A stretch of 64,000 nt of DNA from KK5 sp034043675 (lineage in GTDB: Bacteria; Pseudomonadota; Gammaproteobacteria; Burkholderiales; Burkholderiaceae_C): assembly GCF_034043675.1 (NCBI RefSeq), contig NZ_JAXCLA010000008.1:372001-436000 (forward strand), written 5' to 3'. The notes beneath the pieces were generated by a model. It made no database searches and was not told the origin of the DNA. It saw nothing but the letters and a program-made list of their open reading frames with translations. Positions 9,045 through 18,773 of this stretch are shown one piece after another; the stretch's first letter is position 1; each line of letters begins with the position of its first letter. A program made the position numbers and the translations under genes.

Positions 9045-9611
9045 ATGCCGATCTACTTCATTACATTCCTTGCGCTGCTTGGCATGGCGGCGCTTCTCTA
9101 CGTCGGTGCGCTATTCATAGCAACGTTCATGCGCCAGCCACCGCCTTTGCTCATCAACGGGAACACAGTTCATGCACTGAAAGCCCTGCATCTCGCGATT
9201 GCCTGGGCAAACGTCGGCGTCGGCTGGCTGCTGTACTTCAATGTCTACCCCATCCACGCGGACATGGCGGCCCTAGGCAACACCGCATTCCAGGCTTTTG
9301 CTCGCGGCTACACGACAAGACTGCCGATCGTCGTACTTCCCTACGGCGCCGGCGCGCTAGCAGCCACGTTATCCCTGTGGGCAGCAGAGCCCGGGCGCCT
9401 GTCGCGCCGTGCGCGGTGGGGCATAGCGAGCCTGTGGATGCTGTCCATCGCCGCCACGCCCTGGGCCGCAGGCGCGCAAGGCGATATGCAGGACGACGGC
9501 TTCAGCGACGCAGCCTTCCAGCAACTCCAGACATCCCATCTCGCCCGCTCACTGTGCCTCACTGTGGCTGCCGTATGGGCGCTGCTTCAGTGCCGCCCCT
9601 CACGAGATTGA
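9045..9611 (+). CDS. Integral membrane protein of unknown function
   Basis: The product of about 188 residues has four likely membrane helices: near the N-terminus (FLALLGMAALLYVGALFIA), around HLAIAWANVGVGWLLYF, around LPIVVLPYGAGALAATLSLW, and at the C-terminus. The start at 9045 has a GAGGAAA ribosome site. The overall layout resembles DUF1772-like four-helix proteins, but no signature is firm. It stands alone between the kinase gene and a VOC lipoprotein gene. Confidence 0.6.
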   Translation: MPIYFITFLALLGMAALLYVGALFIATFMRQPPPLLINGNTVHALKALHLAIAWANVGVGWLLYFNVYPIHADMAALGNTAFQAFARGYTTRLPIVVLPYGAGALAATLSLWAAEPGRLSRRARWGIASLWMLSIAATPWAAGAQGDMQDDGFSDAAFQQLQTSHLARSLCLTVAAVWALLQCRPSRD

Positions 9612-9898
9612 TCCAGTCTGGCGAAGAGCATGCGCCGACGGTTGCTTTCCCGTCAATTGAATCGACTGAGCGGCGCGCTGCCTACGCGGCGCCGGCGCTC
9701 GTTCCAAGTCCTGCTGCTTCAACCGTGCTTGCCTCTTTGGGAGACCTGAGCTGACACCTTCTCCTGGCCCCAAAACCCAACTCGGTAAGTCGCATAAGGT
9801 TATGCCACTAGTACAGGCTATACCGGCCATCCTTGCAAGCATGGCTCGCTATTGAGAAGCGATGCCAGCGCGGGTCTTTCCAACATCTCGGAGACGCT

Positions 9899-10393
9899 AT
9901 GCGAAACCTTTTCCACTCGATCCTTGTGGTGGCCTTCATTCTGGCAGGCTGTTCCACGGGAGCGAATGCTCCAACGGCGCACCGGGCGTCCGACGTGCAA
10001 TCAAGGATGGATCATGTTGCCATCAGCGTCGCAAACGCCAGAGCAAGCGCCGCGTTCTACCGGGCCGCCTTCGGCTTCAAGGAACTGAGGACTCCGTTTG
10101 GAGATGCCGCTGACGTTGTATGGCTAGACGTCGGAGGTGGCATTGCTTTGCATGTCTTTGGTGGCCGTGCAGCGACTATTGCGAACGAACAGGAGCGGCA
10201 TCTCGCTTTCGCTGTCGCTGATCTCGCCAGCGTGACCGGATTTCTGACGGCGAGGGGCATCGCGTGGCAAAGCTTCGATGGCGTCCAGGGGGCACTGCAA
10301 ACCCGTCCTGACGGTGTGCACCAGATGTTTTTCCGCGATCCAGATGGCTACTGGGTCGAGGTAAATGATGCTTTGAAGGAAAACACTCGCTGA
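9899..10393 (+). CDS. VOC (glyoxalase-fold) domain lipoprotein
   Basis: A protein of about 164 residues. The N-terminus is a lipoprotein signal peptide (MRNLFHSILVVAFILAGCSTG; lipobox cysteine at about 20), so it should be anchored in the envelope. The rest is one vicinal-oxygen-chelate domain, with MDHVAISVANARASAAFYRAAFG, a central HLAFAVADL and a C-terminal FFRDPDGYWVEVND. Candidate metal ligands are the two His and the final Glu. Start choice rests on the signal peptide and a GGAG upstream of the ATG. VOC enzymes are usually cytoplasmic, so export is unusual. The substrate is unknown. Confidence 0.8.
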   Translation: MRNLFHSILVVAFILAGCSTGANAPTAHRASDVQSRMDHVAISVANARASAAFYRAAFGFKELRTPFGDAADVVWLDVGGGIALHVFGGRAATIANEQERHLAFAVADLASVTGFLTARGIAWQSFDGVQGALQTRPDGVHQMFFRDPDGYWVEVNDALKENTR

Positions 10394-10645
10394 GCCGCTC
10401 ATACAACCGGCAGCATGCGACGCCCATACACCTGACACGTAAAGCGTAAAAGCGCGCGCACCATCAAGGCCGCATGACGACGGTCGCATGTTGATCGTGG
10501 GCGGCTAACCACCAGCCATCGGAGGTGGCACGTAGGGAAGTTCGCAGACTGTCACTGGGATCTCTGGCAGCGGCTCGGCCGCGTCCTACAGACGCCGCGG
10601 TTGCCAAGTGCAAGACTAAAGTCCACCCACTCGGGAGCACCTGTC

Positions 10646-10795
10646 ATGATTCGCAAGCTCAGCAGCGGCCAGTACCGCCTCTACTCACGCAAGCTCGATC
10701 CGAAAACCGGCAAGCGACGCAATCTCGGTACCTTCGATAGTCGCGAACAAGCCGAGAAGCACGAGCGCGAGGTTCAGTACTTCAAAAGGCACTGA
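10646..10795 (+). CDS. Small conserved basic protein (49 residues)
   Basis: A short Lys/Arg-rich protein starting MIRKLSSGQYRLYSRK, then DPKTGKRRNLGTFDSREQAEKHER and ending VQYFKRH. It resembles the beta-hairpin arm of tyrosine-recombinase N-terminal (Arm-type) domains and small hypothetical proteins known from many proteobacteria. The start at 10646 has a GGGAG site; a longer in-frame start at 10601 is less likely. Nucleic-acid binding is likely by composition but unproven. Confidence 0.65.
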   Translation: MIRKLSSGQYRLYSRKLDPKTGKRRNLGTFDSREQAEKHEREVQYFKRH

Positions 10796-10810
10796 ACCGG
10801 CAACGCCGCG

Positions 10811-11212
10811 CTATCGCGGCTCCAGCAACCGCTTCAGCGCCAGCAGGTCGGCGGCAACGTGTGCGGCATCGCGCGTCAGATCGTCGGTACTCATACCCGG
10901 CGTCTGGAGCACGACGAAGGTCAACACACTGCCCTTGCCTGCCGGAGTTACGCGAAAGGCGTTGTGGACGATAGTGCCGTCCGGAAGCGTGACGTCGTGA
11001 TCCAAGACCCGGAACTCATTCGCGGGCGCCATGTCCACCTTGACGCGTCCCATCGGCGACTGGGAATACCAATGGCTACCGTCGCGTTCAATACCCGAGG
11101 CGACACCGGACGCCCATTTCGGAAGGTTGTCCATCTCTCTCGCGAATTCGTAGACCGCGTCGGGATTTGCGGCAACGGTTTCGCAGACCACTTTGGCTCC
11201 AAGCACGTCCAT
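10811..11212 (-). CDS. SRPBCC family protein
   Basis: A protein of about 133 residues with the START/polyketide-cyclase-like fold pattern: ETVAANPDAVYEFAREMDNLPKWASGV at the N-terminus, strand-rich middle and a long C-terminal helix ending DLLALKRLL. Members bind hydrophobic ligands in a helix-grip cavity. The start at 11212 is favoured by GGAGG five bases upstream; in-frame ATGs at 11224 and 11263 exist. It is convergent with the small basic gene at 10646. No partner suggests its ligand. Confidence 0.75.
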   Translation of the reverse strand: MDVLGAKVVCETVAANPDAVYEFAREMDNLPKWASGVASGIERDGSHWYSQSPMGRVKVDMAPANEFRVLDHDVTLPDGTIVHNAFRVTPAGKGSVLTFVVLQTPGMSTDDLTRDAAHVAADLLALKRLLEPR

Positions 11213-11822
11213 GAGGGCCTCCATCGGCGCGTTTCGAAGGTCGCCAAGAGGGGCAGATGCCATGCCAAGTCGAATGGTGCGGCGCGTGAAACCACCATGG
11301 CGAGAGTTGCACAGAGCAGTCCAATCCGCCAGAGCCCGTCAGTCCATACGCTCGATCTTCTTACCTCGATACGCGGAAGCGTTGTCGATCGGCTCGATCA
11401 GAGCCTGTATTTATATCGAGCAGCGCACCGCAAGTGGTGCTCGAGCCCAGCGGCAACCGTATTCGGCCGAACCCCAATGCTGGCCAGCCCAGGCGATAGG
11501 CGTCCCGCGGTCACCGCCGAGCAAACGACGAATCGCCCCCTCGATTTTGAATGGCTTCCAGGCGATTTGCGTGTGCGACCAAAGTGTCATACGTTGCTTG
11601 GTGCGCTTCGGCGCCAAAAGTCTGAGCTTCGATGGCGGGCTTGGGCATCCTGACGACTGCCCGATGCTTGACGCGGCAACGTCCTACAGCGATCTGAGTC
11701 CGCCTGGTGCAAAGTTCGAGAGTTTGGCGTGCCAGGACGGGACGGCGCACTTGGATCGACAGATCCGGCTGTATCGCACGGACCTACTGTCGCTGGCGGC
11801 AAGAAACCCCGACACAACGAAG
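11213..11822. other. Upstream region of the hybrid kinase, no gene seen
   Basis: A frame on the plus strand stays open through this stretch into the kinase gene, but its translation is Arg/Ser-rich without any family resemblance, and typical kinase sequence begins only near 11880. The region probably holds promoters for the kinase and the minus-strand SRPBCC gene. Confidence 0.4.
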
Positions 11823-14800
11823 ATGTCAGTCTCACCCATCTCCGGCGTCCTGCCTCCCCCGCAGTCCCCCGCGGCCGACGCGACACCTTGGCTTGCAGGA
11901 AGCAGCGACACTGGCGCCCGCATGCGGGCCATAGTCTGGGACGACACCGATCTCGGTGCCTTGCTGACTTGGCCACAGAGCCTACGCTCCGCCGTCAGCA
12001 TCTGCCTGGGCTCCCGATTCCCAATGGTCGTTCTGTGGGGACCGCAGCTGACCATGCTCTACAACGACGCCTATGCGCCGCTGCTCGGCGACAAGCACCC
12101 ATGGGCGCTGGGTCGCAGCATCCGGCAGGTCTGGGCCGAGATCGCTGATGTAATCGCTCCGCTGATGGAAGGCGTGCTGGCGACCGGCGAGGCAACTTGG
12201 ATCCCCGATGGTTATCTGGCCCTGGAGCGGCATGGCGGGCCCGAGGAGACCTATTTCTCCTATTCCTTTGGACCGGTACGCATCGAGGACGGAACCGTAG
12301 GCGGCATCCTGGCCGTTACGATTGAGACGACACAGCGCATCGTCAGCGAGCGCCGGCTTGCTTTCCTGAAGGCACTCGCCGATGCGACAGCAGGTGCGGC
12401 CAGCGCGACCGAGGTCTGCGCGAACGCAATGGCCGAGATCGGACCCGGGACGCCTGACGTGCGGCACGCAGCCATCTACCTGCGCGATGCGGGCAATGGC
12501 AACACGATGGTCGCTGAGAGCGCATCGAACACGGTCGCGACATGGCCGCTCGTGCTGAGCGACTCGCACGACTTCGGTCCGCACACGCTCGCAGCGGACA
12601 TCCGGACCTCCGAACGGTCGGAGCCGCTGGGAACACTGGTCGTTCTACTGAATCCGCAGCGGCCACTCGATGCGAACTACGGTGAATTCATCGCTCTGAT
12701 CGGCCGCCAGATCGCGAGGTCGCTGTCCGACCTGAAGGCGCTTGAGGTCGAACGTTCGCGCGCCAACGCCGACCAGGAGTTGCGCCGAATCTTTGAGCAG
12801 GCGCCCAGCTTCGTCTGCATCATGAAGGGACCCGAACACGTGTTCGAGTTCGTCAACCGCGCTCACCTGGCACTGTTCAACAGCGCGTCTTGGATCGGCA
12901 AGCCTGCGCGCGAGGCCTTTCCGGATATTGCAAACCAGGGCTACTTCGAACGGCTAGACGAGGTCTACCGGACCGGTGAGCGCTTCATCGCCTCATCCGC
13001 GCCGGTGCGCTACCGCTTTGCACCACATAGCGCGGAAGAAGAGCGGCTGCTCGACTTCATCTATGCACCCATCCGCGATGACAGGGGTCGCATCGTCGGT
13101 GTCTTCTGCGAGGGCTTCGACGTGACCGCGCAGCGCCGCGCCGAAGCCAGCTTGCGGCGGCAGGAGGAGCGCCTGCGCGCGCTGATCAATTCCTCCTCCA
13201 ACGTCATCTACAGCATGAGCGCAGACTGGTCAGAAATGCGCACGCTGGATGGCCGCGGTTTCCTGACCGATACCCGGACCCCTAGCAGCTCGTGGCTGGA
13301 GGCTTATGTACCCCGCGAGGGCCAGCCGATGGTGCTGGCGGCGATCCGAGAGGCGGTAAGCGCCAAGAGCCCTTTCCAGCTGGAGCACCCGGTGCACGCC
13401 GCGGACGGCTCGATCGGCTGGGCCTTCTCGCGCGCCGTGCCCATCCTGGATCCCGATGGCGAAATCGTCGAGTGGTTCGGCGCGGCAAGCGATATCACGG
13501 CACGCAAGACGATGGAGACCGAGCTGGAGGCGGCCCGACAGCTGACCGAAGGACAGCGGCGCCTGTACGAGGCCATCCTCACCAACACCCCCGACCTCGC
13601 CTACGTGTTCGATCTATCGCACCGCTTCGTCTACGCCAACGACATCCTGCTGCGCATGTGGGGCAAGTCCTGGGACGAAGCGATCGGGAAGAACTGCCTT
13701 GAATTGGGATACGAGCCCTGGCATGCCGAGATGCATGGCCGGGAGATCGATCAGGTTGTTCAAACCCGCCAGCCGATCCGCGGCGAGGTCCCGTTCGCCG
13801 GCACCTTCGGCCGTCGCATCTATGACTACATCTTGGTGCCCGTGTTCGACAAGAGCGGCGACGTGATCGCCGTGGCCGGGACGACGCGCGACATCACCGA
13901 CATCAAGGAGATGGAGGAGACACTGCGCACTCAGGCGGAGCTGCTACGTGAAGGTGATCGGCGCAAGGACGAGTTCCTCGGCATGCTGGCGCACGAACTG
14001 CGCAACCCGCTGGCACCGCTGCGCAACGGACTGGCCATCATCCGCCGCCTCGGCACGACCGACCCGGCGCGGATCCAGCAGGTCCGCGACATGATGGATC
14101 GACAAGTCGTGCAGATGGTGCGGCTCATCGACGACCTGCTGGACATCACGCGGATCTCCAGCGGCAAGATCCGCATCAATCGGGAACGGATCGCGTTGGC
14201 GGACGTTGTCAAGGCGGCCGCGGAAACCAGCCAGCCGCTGATCGACCATGCCGGTCACCAGTTGACCCTCGTGTTGCCCGGTCGCCCAGTGTTCGTCGAC
14301 GCGGATACGACGCGTTTGGCTCAAGTGTTTTCGAACCTGCTCGCCAATGCCGCGAAGTTCACAGCCCCTGGCGGGCATATACGGATCAGCACGGAGCAGA
14401 TCGGCAATGAGGTCGTGGTGACCGTGAGCGACAACGGCGAGGGCATCCCCCACGACATGCTCGTGCAGATCTTTGACATGTTCGTCCAGGTGGATCGCTC
14501 GCTGGAACGCGAGAAGAGCGGGCTGGGCCTCGGCTTGTGCCTGGCCCGCGGCCTGGTGGTACTCCATGGCGGCAGCATAGAAGCCCGCAGCGACGGTCCG
14601 GGACACGGCAGCCAGTTCATCGTGCGCCTTCCCGTCGCACCGGCGCCGGCGCGAACCGACGCCGATATGCACCAGAACGCAGATCTTGAAACGCTGGCCG
14701 GTCGCCGTGTATTGATCGCCGACGACAACGTCGATGCCGCGTCCAGCCTGGCGACCTTGCTGGAGCTCATGGGATCCGAAGCAAAGGTGGTGCACAACGG

Positions 14801-15062
14801 CCTCGATGCGCTTACTGAAGCGGAAGGCTTCCAGCCCGAACTCGTGTTCCTCGATATCGGCATGCCTGGGCTGAACGGCTATGAGGTCTGCGAGAAGCTC
14901 AAGGAGACGCCGTCGGGGCGTAGCACGGTCGTTGTAGCGCTCACGGGCTGGGGGCAGGACAAGGACCGCCAACGCGCACGAGAGGCGGGATTCGACGCCC
15001 ATCTTGTGAAGCCCGTCAGTCCGGATGCGATCAGATCGCTCATCGCTGATCTCAAGCTGTGA
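11823..15062 (+). CDS. PAS/GAF hybrid sensor histidine kinase with receiver
   Basis: This sensor has about 1079 residues and no membrane helix. Order of domains: a PAS-like N-terminal module (SLRSAVSICLGSRFPMVVLWGP, YNDAYAPLLGDKHP), a GAF-like segment, three further PAS repeats, a HisKA dimer domain (FLGMLAHELRNPLAPL, phosphoacceptor His724), an HATPase domain (NLLANAAKFT, SDNGEGIP, GLGLGLCLARGLV) and a receiver (VLIADDNVDAASSL, Asp1011 in VFLDIGMPGLNG, late Lys in LVKP). The start is uncertain; MSVSPISG is taken because upstream sequence looks non-coding. Its N-terminal module is a clear paralogue of that in the sensor at 46969. The output is probably phosphotransfer to an unlinked regulator. 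Confidence 0.88.
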   Translation: MSVSPISGVLPPPQSPAADATPWLAGSSDTGARMRAIVWDDTDLGALLTWPQSLRSAVSICLGSRFPMVVLWGPQLTMLYNDAYAPLLGDKHPWALGRSIRQVWAEIADVIAPLMEGVLATGEATWIPDGYLALERHGGPEETYFSYSFGPVRIEDGTVGGILAVTIETTQRIVSERRLAFLKALADATAGAASATEVCANAMAEIGPGTPDVRHAAIYLRDAGNGNTMVAESASNTVATWPLVLSDSHDFGPHTLAADIRTSERSEPLGTLVVLLNPQRPLDANYGEFIALIGRQIARSLSDLKALEVERSRANADQELRRIFEQAPSFVCIMKGPEHVFEFVNRAHLALFNSASWIGKPAREAFPDIANQGYFERLDEVYRTGERFIASSAPVRYRFAPHSAEEERLLDFIYAPIRDDRGRIVGVFCEGFDVTAQRRAEASLRRQEERLRALINSSSNVIYSMSADWSEMRTLDGRGFLTDTRTPSSSWLEAYVPREGQPMVLAAIREAVSAKSPFQLEHPVHAADGSIGWAFSRAVPILDPDGEIVEWFGAASDITARKTMETELEAARQLTEGQRRLYEAILTNTPDLAYVFDLSHRFVYANDILLRMWGKSWDEAIGKNCLELGYEPWHAEMHGREIDQVVQTRQPIRGEVPFAGTFGRRIYDYILVPVFDKSGDVIAVAGTTRDITDIKEMEETLRTQAELLREGDRRKDEFLGMLAHELRNPLAPLRNGLAIIRRLGTTDPARIQQVRDMMDRQVVQMVRLIDDLLDITRISSGKIRINRERIALADVVKAAAETSQPLIDHAGHQLTLVLPGRPVFVDADTTRLAQVFSNLLANAAKFTAPGGHIRISTEQIGNEVVVTVSDNGEGIPHDMLVQIFDMFVQVDRSLEREKSGLGLGLCLARGLVVLHGGSIEARSDGPGHGSQFIVRLPVAPAPARTDADMHQNADLETLAGRRVLIADDNVDAASSLATLLELMGSEAKVVHNGLDALTEAEGFQPELVFLDIGMPGLNGYEVCEKLKETPSGRSTVVVALTGWGQDKDRQRAREAGFDAHLVKPVSPDAIRSLIADLKL

Positions 15063-15147
15063 TGCAGCGTGATCGAGCGTCGCGACGCGGGTCGCCTGGG
15101 TTTGAAAGGTCCCGCAACCCGCTGGGTGGGGACCGCGGCACGGAGCG

Positions 15148-15567
15148 CTAGGCTTCCTGGCTGCCCGCTGGCGCTGCCGTCGCGTCCATCCAGAACGTGC
15201 TCCACAAGTGACCGTCTGGATCAGAGAAGTCTCGGCTGTACATGGTGCCATGGTCCCGAACAGGGTTCACGTCAGCCCTTCCGCCGCGCTGGGCTGCGAT
15301 CTCGCTCATCTGGTCGACTGCTTCGCGGCTGTCAACGGAGAGCGACAGCATGAGCTTGGCTGAACCGGAAGGCGCCAGGGGCCGGTCGGTGATGCTCTGC
15401 CATTTCGTCCGAGTAAGCAACATGACCTGAATCGTGTTGCTCCACACCATGCACATCGTAGCGGTGTCGCTGAACTGCATGTTCATCTCAAACCCTAGCG
15501 CCTTGTAGAACCCGGTCGAGGCACCAAGGTCGGCAACCGGAAGGCTCACGATGATCATCTTTGTCAT
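15148..15567 (-). CDS. VOC family (glyoxalase-like) protein
   Basis: A single-domain protein of about 139 residues starting MTKMIIVSLPVADLGASTGFYKALGFEMN and ending with SRDFSDPDGHLWSTFWMD. It resembles the PhnB-like/extradiol group of VOC proteins often annotated as lactoylglutathione lyase relatives. AGGAG lies six bases before the chosen ATG; an in-frame ATG seven codons upstream is less likely. Cytoplasmic. Substrate unknown. Confidence 0.82.
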   Translation of the reverse strand: MTKMIIVSLPVADLGASTGFYKALGFEMNMQFSDTATMCMVWSNTIQVMLLTRTKWQSITDRPLAPSGSAKLMLSLSVDSREAVDQMSEIAAQRGGRADVNPVRDHGTMYSRDFSDPDGHLWSTFWMDATAAPAGSQEA

Positions 15568-15777
15568 GGGATCTCCTGGTGACGTCAATGCAGCGATGGC
15601 ACTCTGCTTGGTTGAGCTTACGGCCGTCGCGCCACGACTGGGAACAACACGCGGCCTCGGCTGACAGGCAGCTGGCCTATCCGCCGGCTCTCCACGTCAC
15701 GACCTCGCCATCACGACAAACGAGAGCCTGAAAGCAAGAGACCCCAGACGGAAAGAGCATCCGCATTGAAACGAAGT

Positions 15778-16405
15778 GGGCGGCGCTCGCCAGACGGCGT
15801 GGTCCACCAGGTGCGATCTAAGCGCTCGACCACCCGGGGCTTGCCATCGTCGAATTGCATGGACTGGCAGGCGGCAGCAGGGAGACCGAACTCTTTCAGG
15901 ATCTCGACGCACAGCCACTTGTTCTCGATCGAGTCGCGCATGTCGATCTTCGTGCGCCGATGAGGCCCTGCGGCAGCTTGGAGATAGACGTGGTGGGGGT
16001 GGCCCTCGAGGAAAGCACCACGGTCCGTCCTGCAGCAGCTGGTCGGTTTTCCTGGGCCCCGGCGATCGATATGCGCAAGTCGTCATCGTCGAATCCACAG
16101 ACCATCGCGTTCGGGGTCGTCGCGCCGCCCAGGACCTTGGCGATCCGTGCCTCACTCAAGGGTTCGGCGGCCAGCGTATAAATGCTGGAGGAGTCCGAAC
16201 CGTCGGGCAGGACCTCGAGCGCCCCGACACAATCCCGACCGATCTCGGCAAGCAACTCGAACGCGCCGGTCGATCCAATGTTGAAGCGTCGCGCCAGTCG
16301 GTCACGAATATCCGTGCTGTCGGGCAGCAAGTACTCGGAGTAGGCGCGGACTTTGTGGCCGCGATGCGGTGCATTGCTTGGCGTGAAAGGCAGGGACAGC
16401 GACAG
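15778..16405 (-). pseudogene. Decayed hipA toxin-kinase fragment
   Basis: On the minus strand, several frames together reproduce the N-terminal and middle parts of the intact HipA at 54295. Shared stretches include LLPDSTDIRDRLARRFN, FELLAEIGRDCVGALE, PNAMVCGFDDDDLRISIAGAQE and MRDSIENKWLC. At least three frame changes are needed, and homology stops around 15778 before the catalytic DGHAKN motif. It is therefore a non-functional, truncated paralogue. DNA identity to the intact copy remains high, so duplication or transfer is not very old. Confidence 0.8.
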
Positions 16406-16570
16406 CCGCAGCGCCTAGGTCCAGCGCACCGCAGGCCAGTTGCGTCAAGGTGACATCGTCCAGCACACCCAGCAGCCGCTCCTGCCGGCAGCGCAGCTCG
16501 CCCAGCGCCGCCGCCTGCCAGTCATGCCCTTGCAGCGCAGCCGGATCGTGAAGCGCGCCACATGGTTTGG
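16400..16570 (-). pseudogene. Possible Fic N-terminal (DUF4172-like) remnant
   Basis: Directly upstream of the hipA fragment, the minus strand reads HDPAALQGHDWQAAALGEL then RCRQERLLGVLDDVTL. This resembles the N-terminal helical segment of DUF4172 Fic proteins (a W..AAL..R..QGRLLG pattern). It is short and has no start or catalytic part, so the call is tentative. Confidence 0.25.
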
Positions 16571-16720
16571 CGCGCCACGTCGCTTGGTTTGATGTGCCAA
16601 ACCATCGGTTCGGTTTGCAACTAACCACGGGTTTCCCCGAACCGACCCACGACCTTGAAACCAGCGACACAGCTCCTATAAAGTGAACTCGCATCGTGTT
16701 CAGCAAGGAGAAATTTGGCG

Positions 16721-16918
16721 ATGGAGATGGGGAGCTTGGTACGTCCAATTGATGGCGGTTCGCTTATGAAGGTCGACTCAATCCAGCAGGGCGATGACGG
16801 CCCGGTGGCGGTCTGCGTTTGGTACGACAGCAATGGCGAGTATCTGCAGCGCGTGTTCCCGCTGGAACGCCTGGAAGAAGTCCACCCCGGCACCGAATCT
16901 CCGCCAATCGCAGGTTGA
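16721..16918 (+). CDS. YodC-like small protein (DUF2158)
   Basis: A 65-residue protein matching the DUF2158 pattern: MGSLVRPIDGGSLMKVDSI, then VAVCVWYD and a C-terminal FPLERLEEV. The family folds as a small SH3-like barrel and includes E. coli YodC; its function is unknown. The ATG at 16721 follows AGGAG with ten bases spacing; a TTG two codons upstream is possible. A second, diverged copy lies at 50894, and both sit next to accessory DNA. Confidence 0.75.
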   Translation: MEMGSLVRPIDGGSLMKVDSIQQGDDGPVAVCVWYDSNGEYLQRVFPLERLEEVHPGTESPPIAG

Positions 16919-17310
16919 TGCAGTACAGCAGGGCACCTTCCGCTGGCGCTTTTCGGAGCCGATGACGTCCGCCGCGTTCAATCAGACTGTTCGTCGGAAT
17001 GAATCTGGGCCGTGCCATCGACAACCGACTCACCGGCCACTTGCTGGAAACGGCGTTTGCTGGCCGCCCGGGCCGACCAGCACCGCCATCGTTGACTCCC
17101 AAGCTGGCGCGGCTCTGCTCTTAGGGCTCACTCAGTTGCGCATCGTCGGCCCGAACCGAGCGCCGATGAGGTCCTAGGAAACCCGAATTCCTGGGGGTGA
17201 GAACCGCGAGCTCCAAGGCTCCAGGCGCGGAAGGCGCCAGCCGGACTGAAACGTGGCAGTCCGATCGCGCGATCTGGAGACGAGCGCCGATCTTTCGGAC
17301 CTGACGTGCC
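16919..17310. other. Region without recognisable gene
   Basis: Open frames on both strands are short, interrupted and unlike known families. No repeat or RNA motif was seen. Confidence 0.35.
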
Positions 17311-18444
17311 TCAGACCCCGGCTTCAAGCGGCGAAGCCACTATTCGGTTCCGCCCGCCGGCTTTCGCTTCGTAAAGGGCCTGGTCTGCCCGGTGATAGAG
17401 CGCGTCCCAGCTCTCGTCGCCCACTGCGCCAGTGGCGAGGCCAGCGCTGATCGTGCAGCGAACGCCTAGAGTGCCCACCGCGAGCGGACGTGACTCTATC
17501 GCGTTCTTCAGGCGGCCCAGCAGCGCAGTGGCTGCCTCGCGTGGAATCCCGAGCATGACCAGGGCAAACTCCTCGCCGCCAAGGCGCGCCAGCAGGTCGA
17601 CGTCGCGCAGGTTGCCTGAGAGCCGATCGGCCACTTCCTTGAGGACGCCATCGCCGGCGTCGTGCCCATGCAGATCGTTCACCATTTTGAAGTGGTCGAT
17701 GTCGATGATGGCGAGGGTCAGCGAGGTGGGACTGCTTGCCAAACGCCAAGCCTCGCGCTCCATGAAGGACTCGAAGGTTCGACGGTTCGGCAAACCAGTG
17801 AGCATGTCAGTCTGGGCGTCTCGCTTCCATTGCGATTTGCTCAGGAAGATGACCGCCGAAGTCCGCTCACGCTGGGCGCAATTGACCCAGACAAGCAGGA
17901 TGACGCTTGCAAACAGGCCCAACACGAAGAGCCACTGAGCAGTCGACGCTGCAGGCGGCAGCACCAGCGGCACGCTGATGCCAGCAAGGACGATGTTGAC
18001 CCATGCATCTCGGGCATGCACGAACGCAAACACGCTGGCGAACATGATGACCAGCAGCCCGGGGAACTGGAGCAGCGTGTCGGAGCCGAACGTGCTGCCT
18101 GCAACCAGTTGCCATGCGTACATCACGAAGTACAGGCTCAGCGACTGGAGCCGAATCGAGGGGCTCCAGAGGCCGCGTATCAATCCAAGTAGTCCAAGGG
18201 CAATGCCCGCGCAAGCGACCCGCAGATTCGCGCCTAAGCCCCAGCCGCCTTCACGAGCTACATCCCATATTACGAAGGATGTCATGGCAGCGACAGCGAG
18301 CAGGAACGTGGGCACGACCAAGGGCTCGCGAAACGCCGTCTGCATCTGGCGAAACCCACCGAGCTCTGCCTCGCTCATCGCAGGGAGCCGAAGGCTGTCC
18401 CACAGAGAGCTTGCAACGCGGGTTGATGGATGAGAGCTCTTCAT
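17311..18444 (-). CDS. Membrane-bound diguanylate cyclase (GGDEF)
   Basis: A 377-residue protein. The N-terminal half has about six hydrophobic helices (for example LVVPTFLLAVAAMTSFVIW and WLFVLGLFASVILLVWV). The C-terminal half is a GGDEF domain with DMLTGLPNRRTFESF, IDIDHFKMVNDLHGHDAGD and an intact active loop LARLGGEEFALV, so it should make cyclic di-GMP. No I-site RxxD is obvious directly before the loop (RDVD is close). No EAL domain follows. The sensory signal is unknown and there is no operon partner. Confidence 0.9.
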   Translation of the reverse strand: MKSSHPSTRVASSLWDSLRLPAMSEAELGGFRQMQTAFREPLVVPTFLLAVAAMTSFVIWDVAREGGWGLGANLRVACAGIALGLLGLIRGLWSPSIRLQSLSLYFVMYAWQLVAGSTFGSDTLLQFPGLLVIMFASVFAFVHARDAWVNIVLAGISVPLVLPPAASTAQWLFVLGLFASVILLVWVNCAQRERTSAVIFLSKSQWKRDAQTDMLTGLPNRRTFESFMEREAWRLASSPTSLTLAIIDIDHFKMVNDLHGHDAGDGVLKEVADRLSGNLRDVDLLARLGGEEFALVMLGIPREAATALLGRLKNAIESRPLAVGTLGVRCTISAGLATGAVGDESWDALYHRADQALYEAKAGGRNRIVASPLEAGV

Positions 18445-18773
18445 GAATTCGGCGACGTAGCTACCGCGATCGCAGGATTGTGGCCTGTATTGCGTTTAAA
18501 AAAGGGACGCGCCGTGTACGCTTAGGTACCCCAGGGCAGGAGCGAGGGGACCGTGACAGATGGCGTAGGGATCCGCGCGCTCATCCCTTTCCGGAGGTGC
18601 TTGCTACGTTACTGGCGTTAGCAGGCCGACGGATACCGGCACACCATCCGCCGTTGGTCGAAAGCACGGGCGACCAGTGGGGTCAAGGCCTCGCCAGCCG
18701 CGAATGGACCGAGTCGATAAGCCGCACCGACTCCACTATGAACTCACCTGTCGACACAGCGCCAGCTTGTCGC
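18445..18773. other. Intergenic, no gene seen
   Basis: This stretch probably holds the promoter of the cyclase gene. It contains an AT-rich patch (GCGTTTAAAAAAGGG) near 18490 but no persuasive coding frame. Confidence 0.35.
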
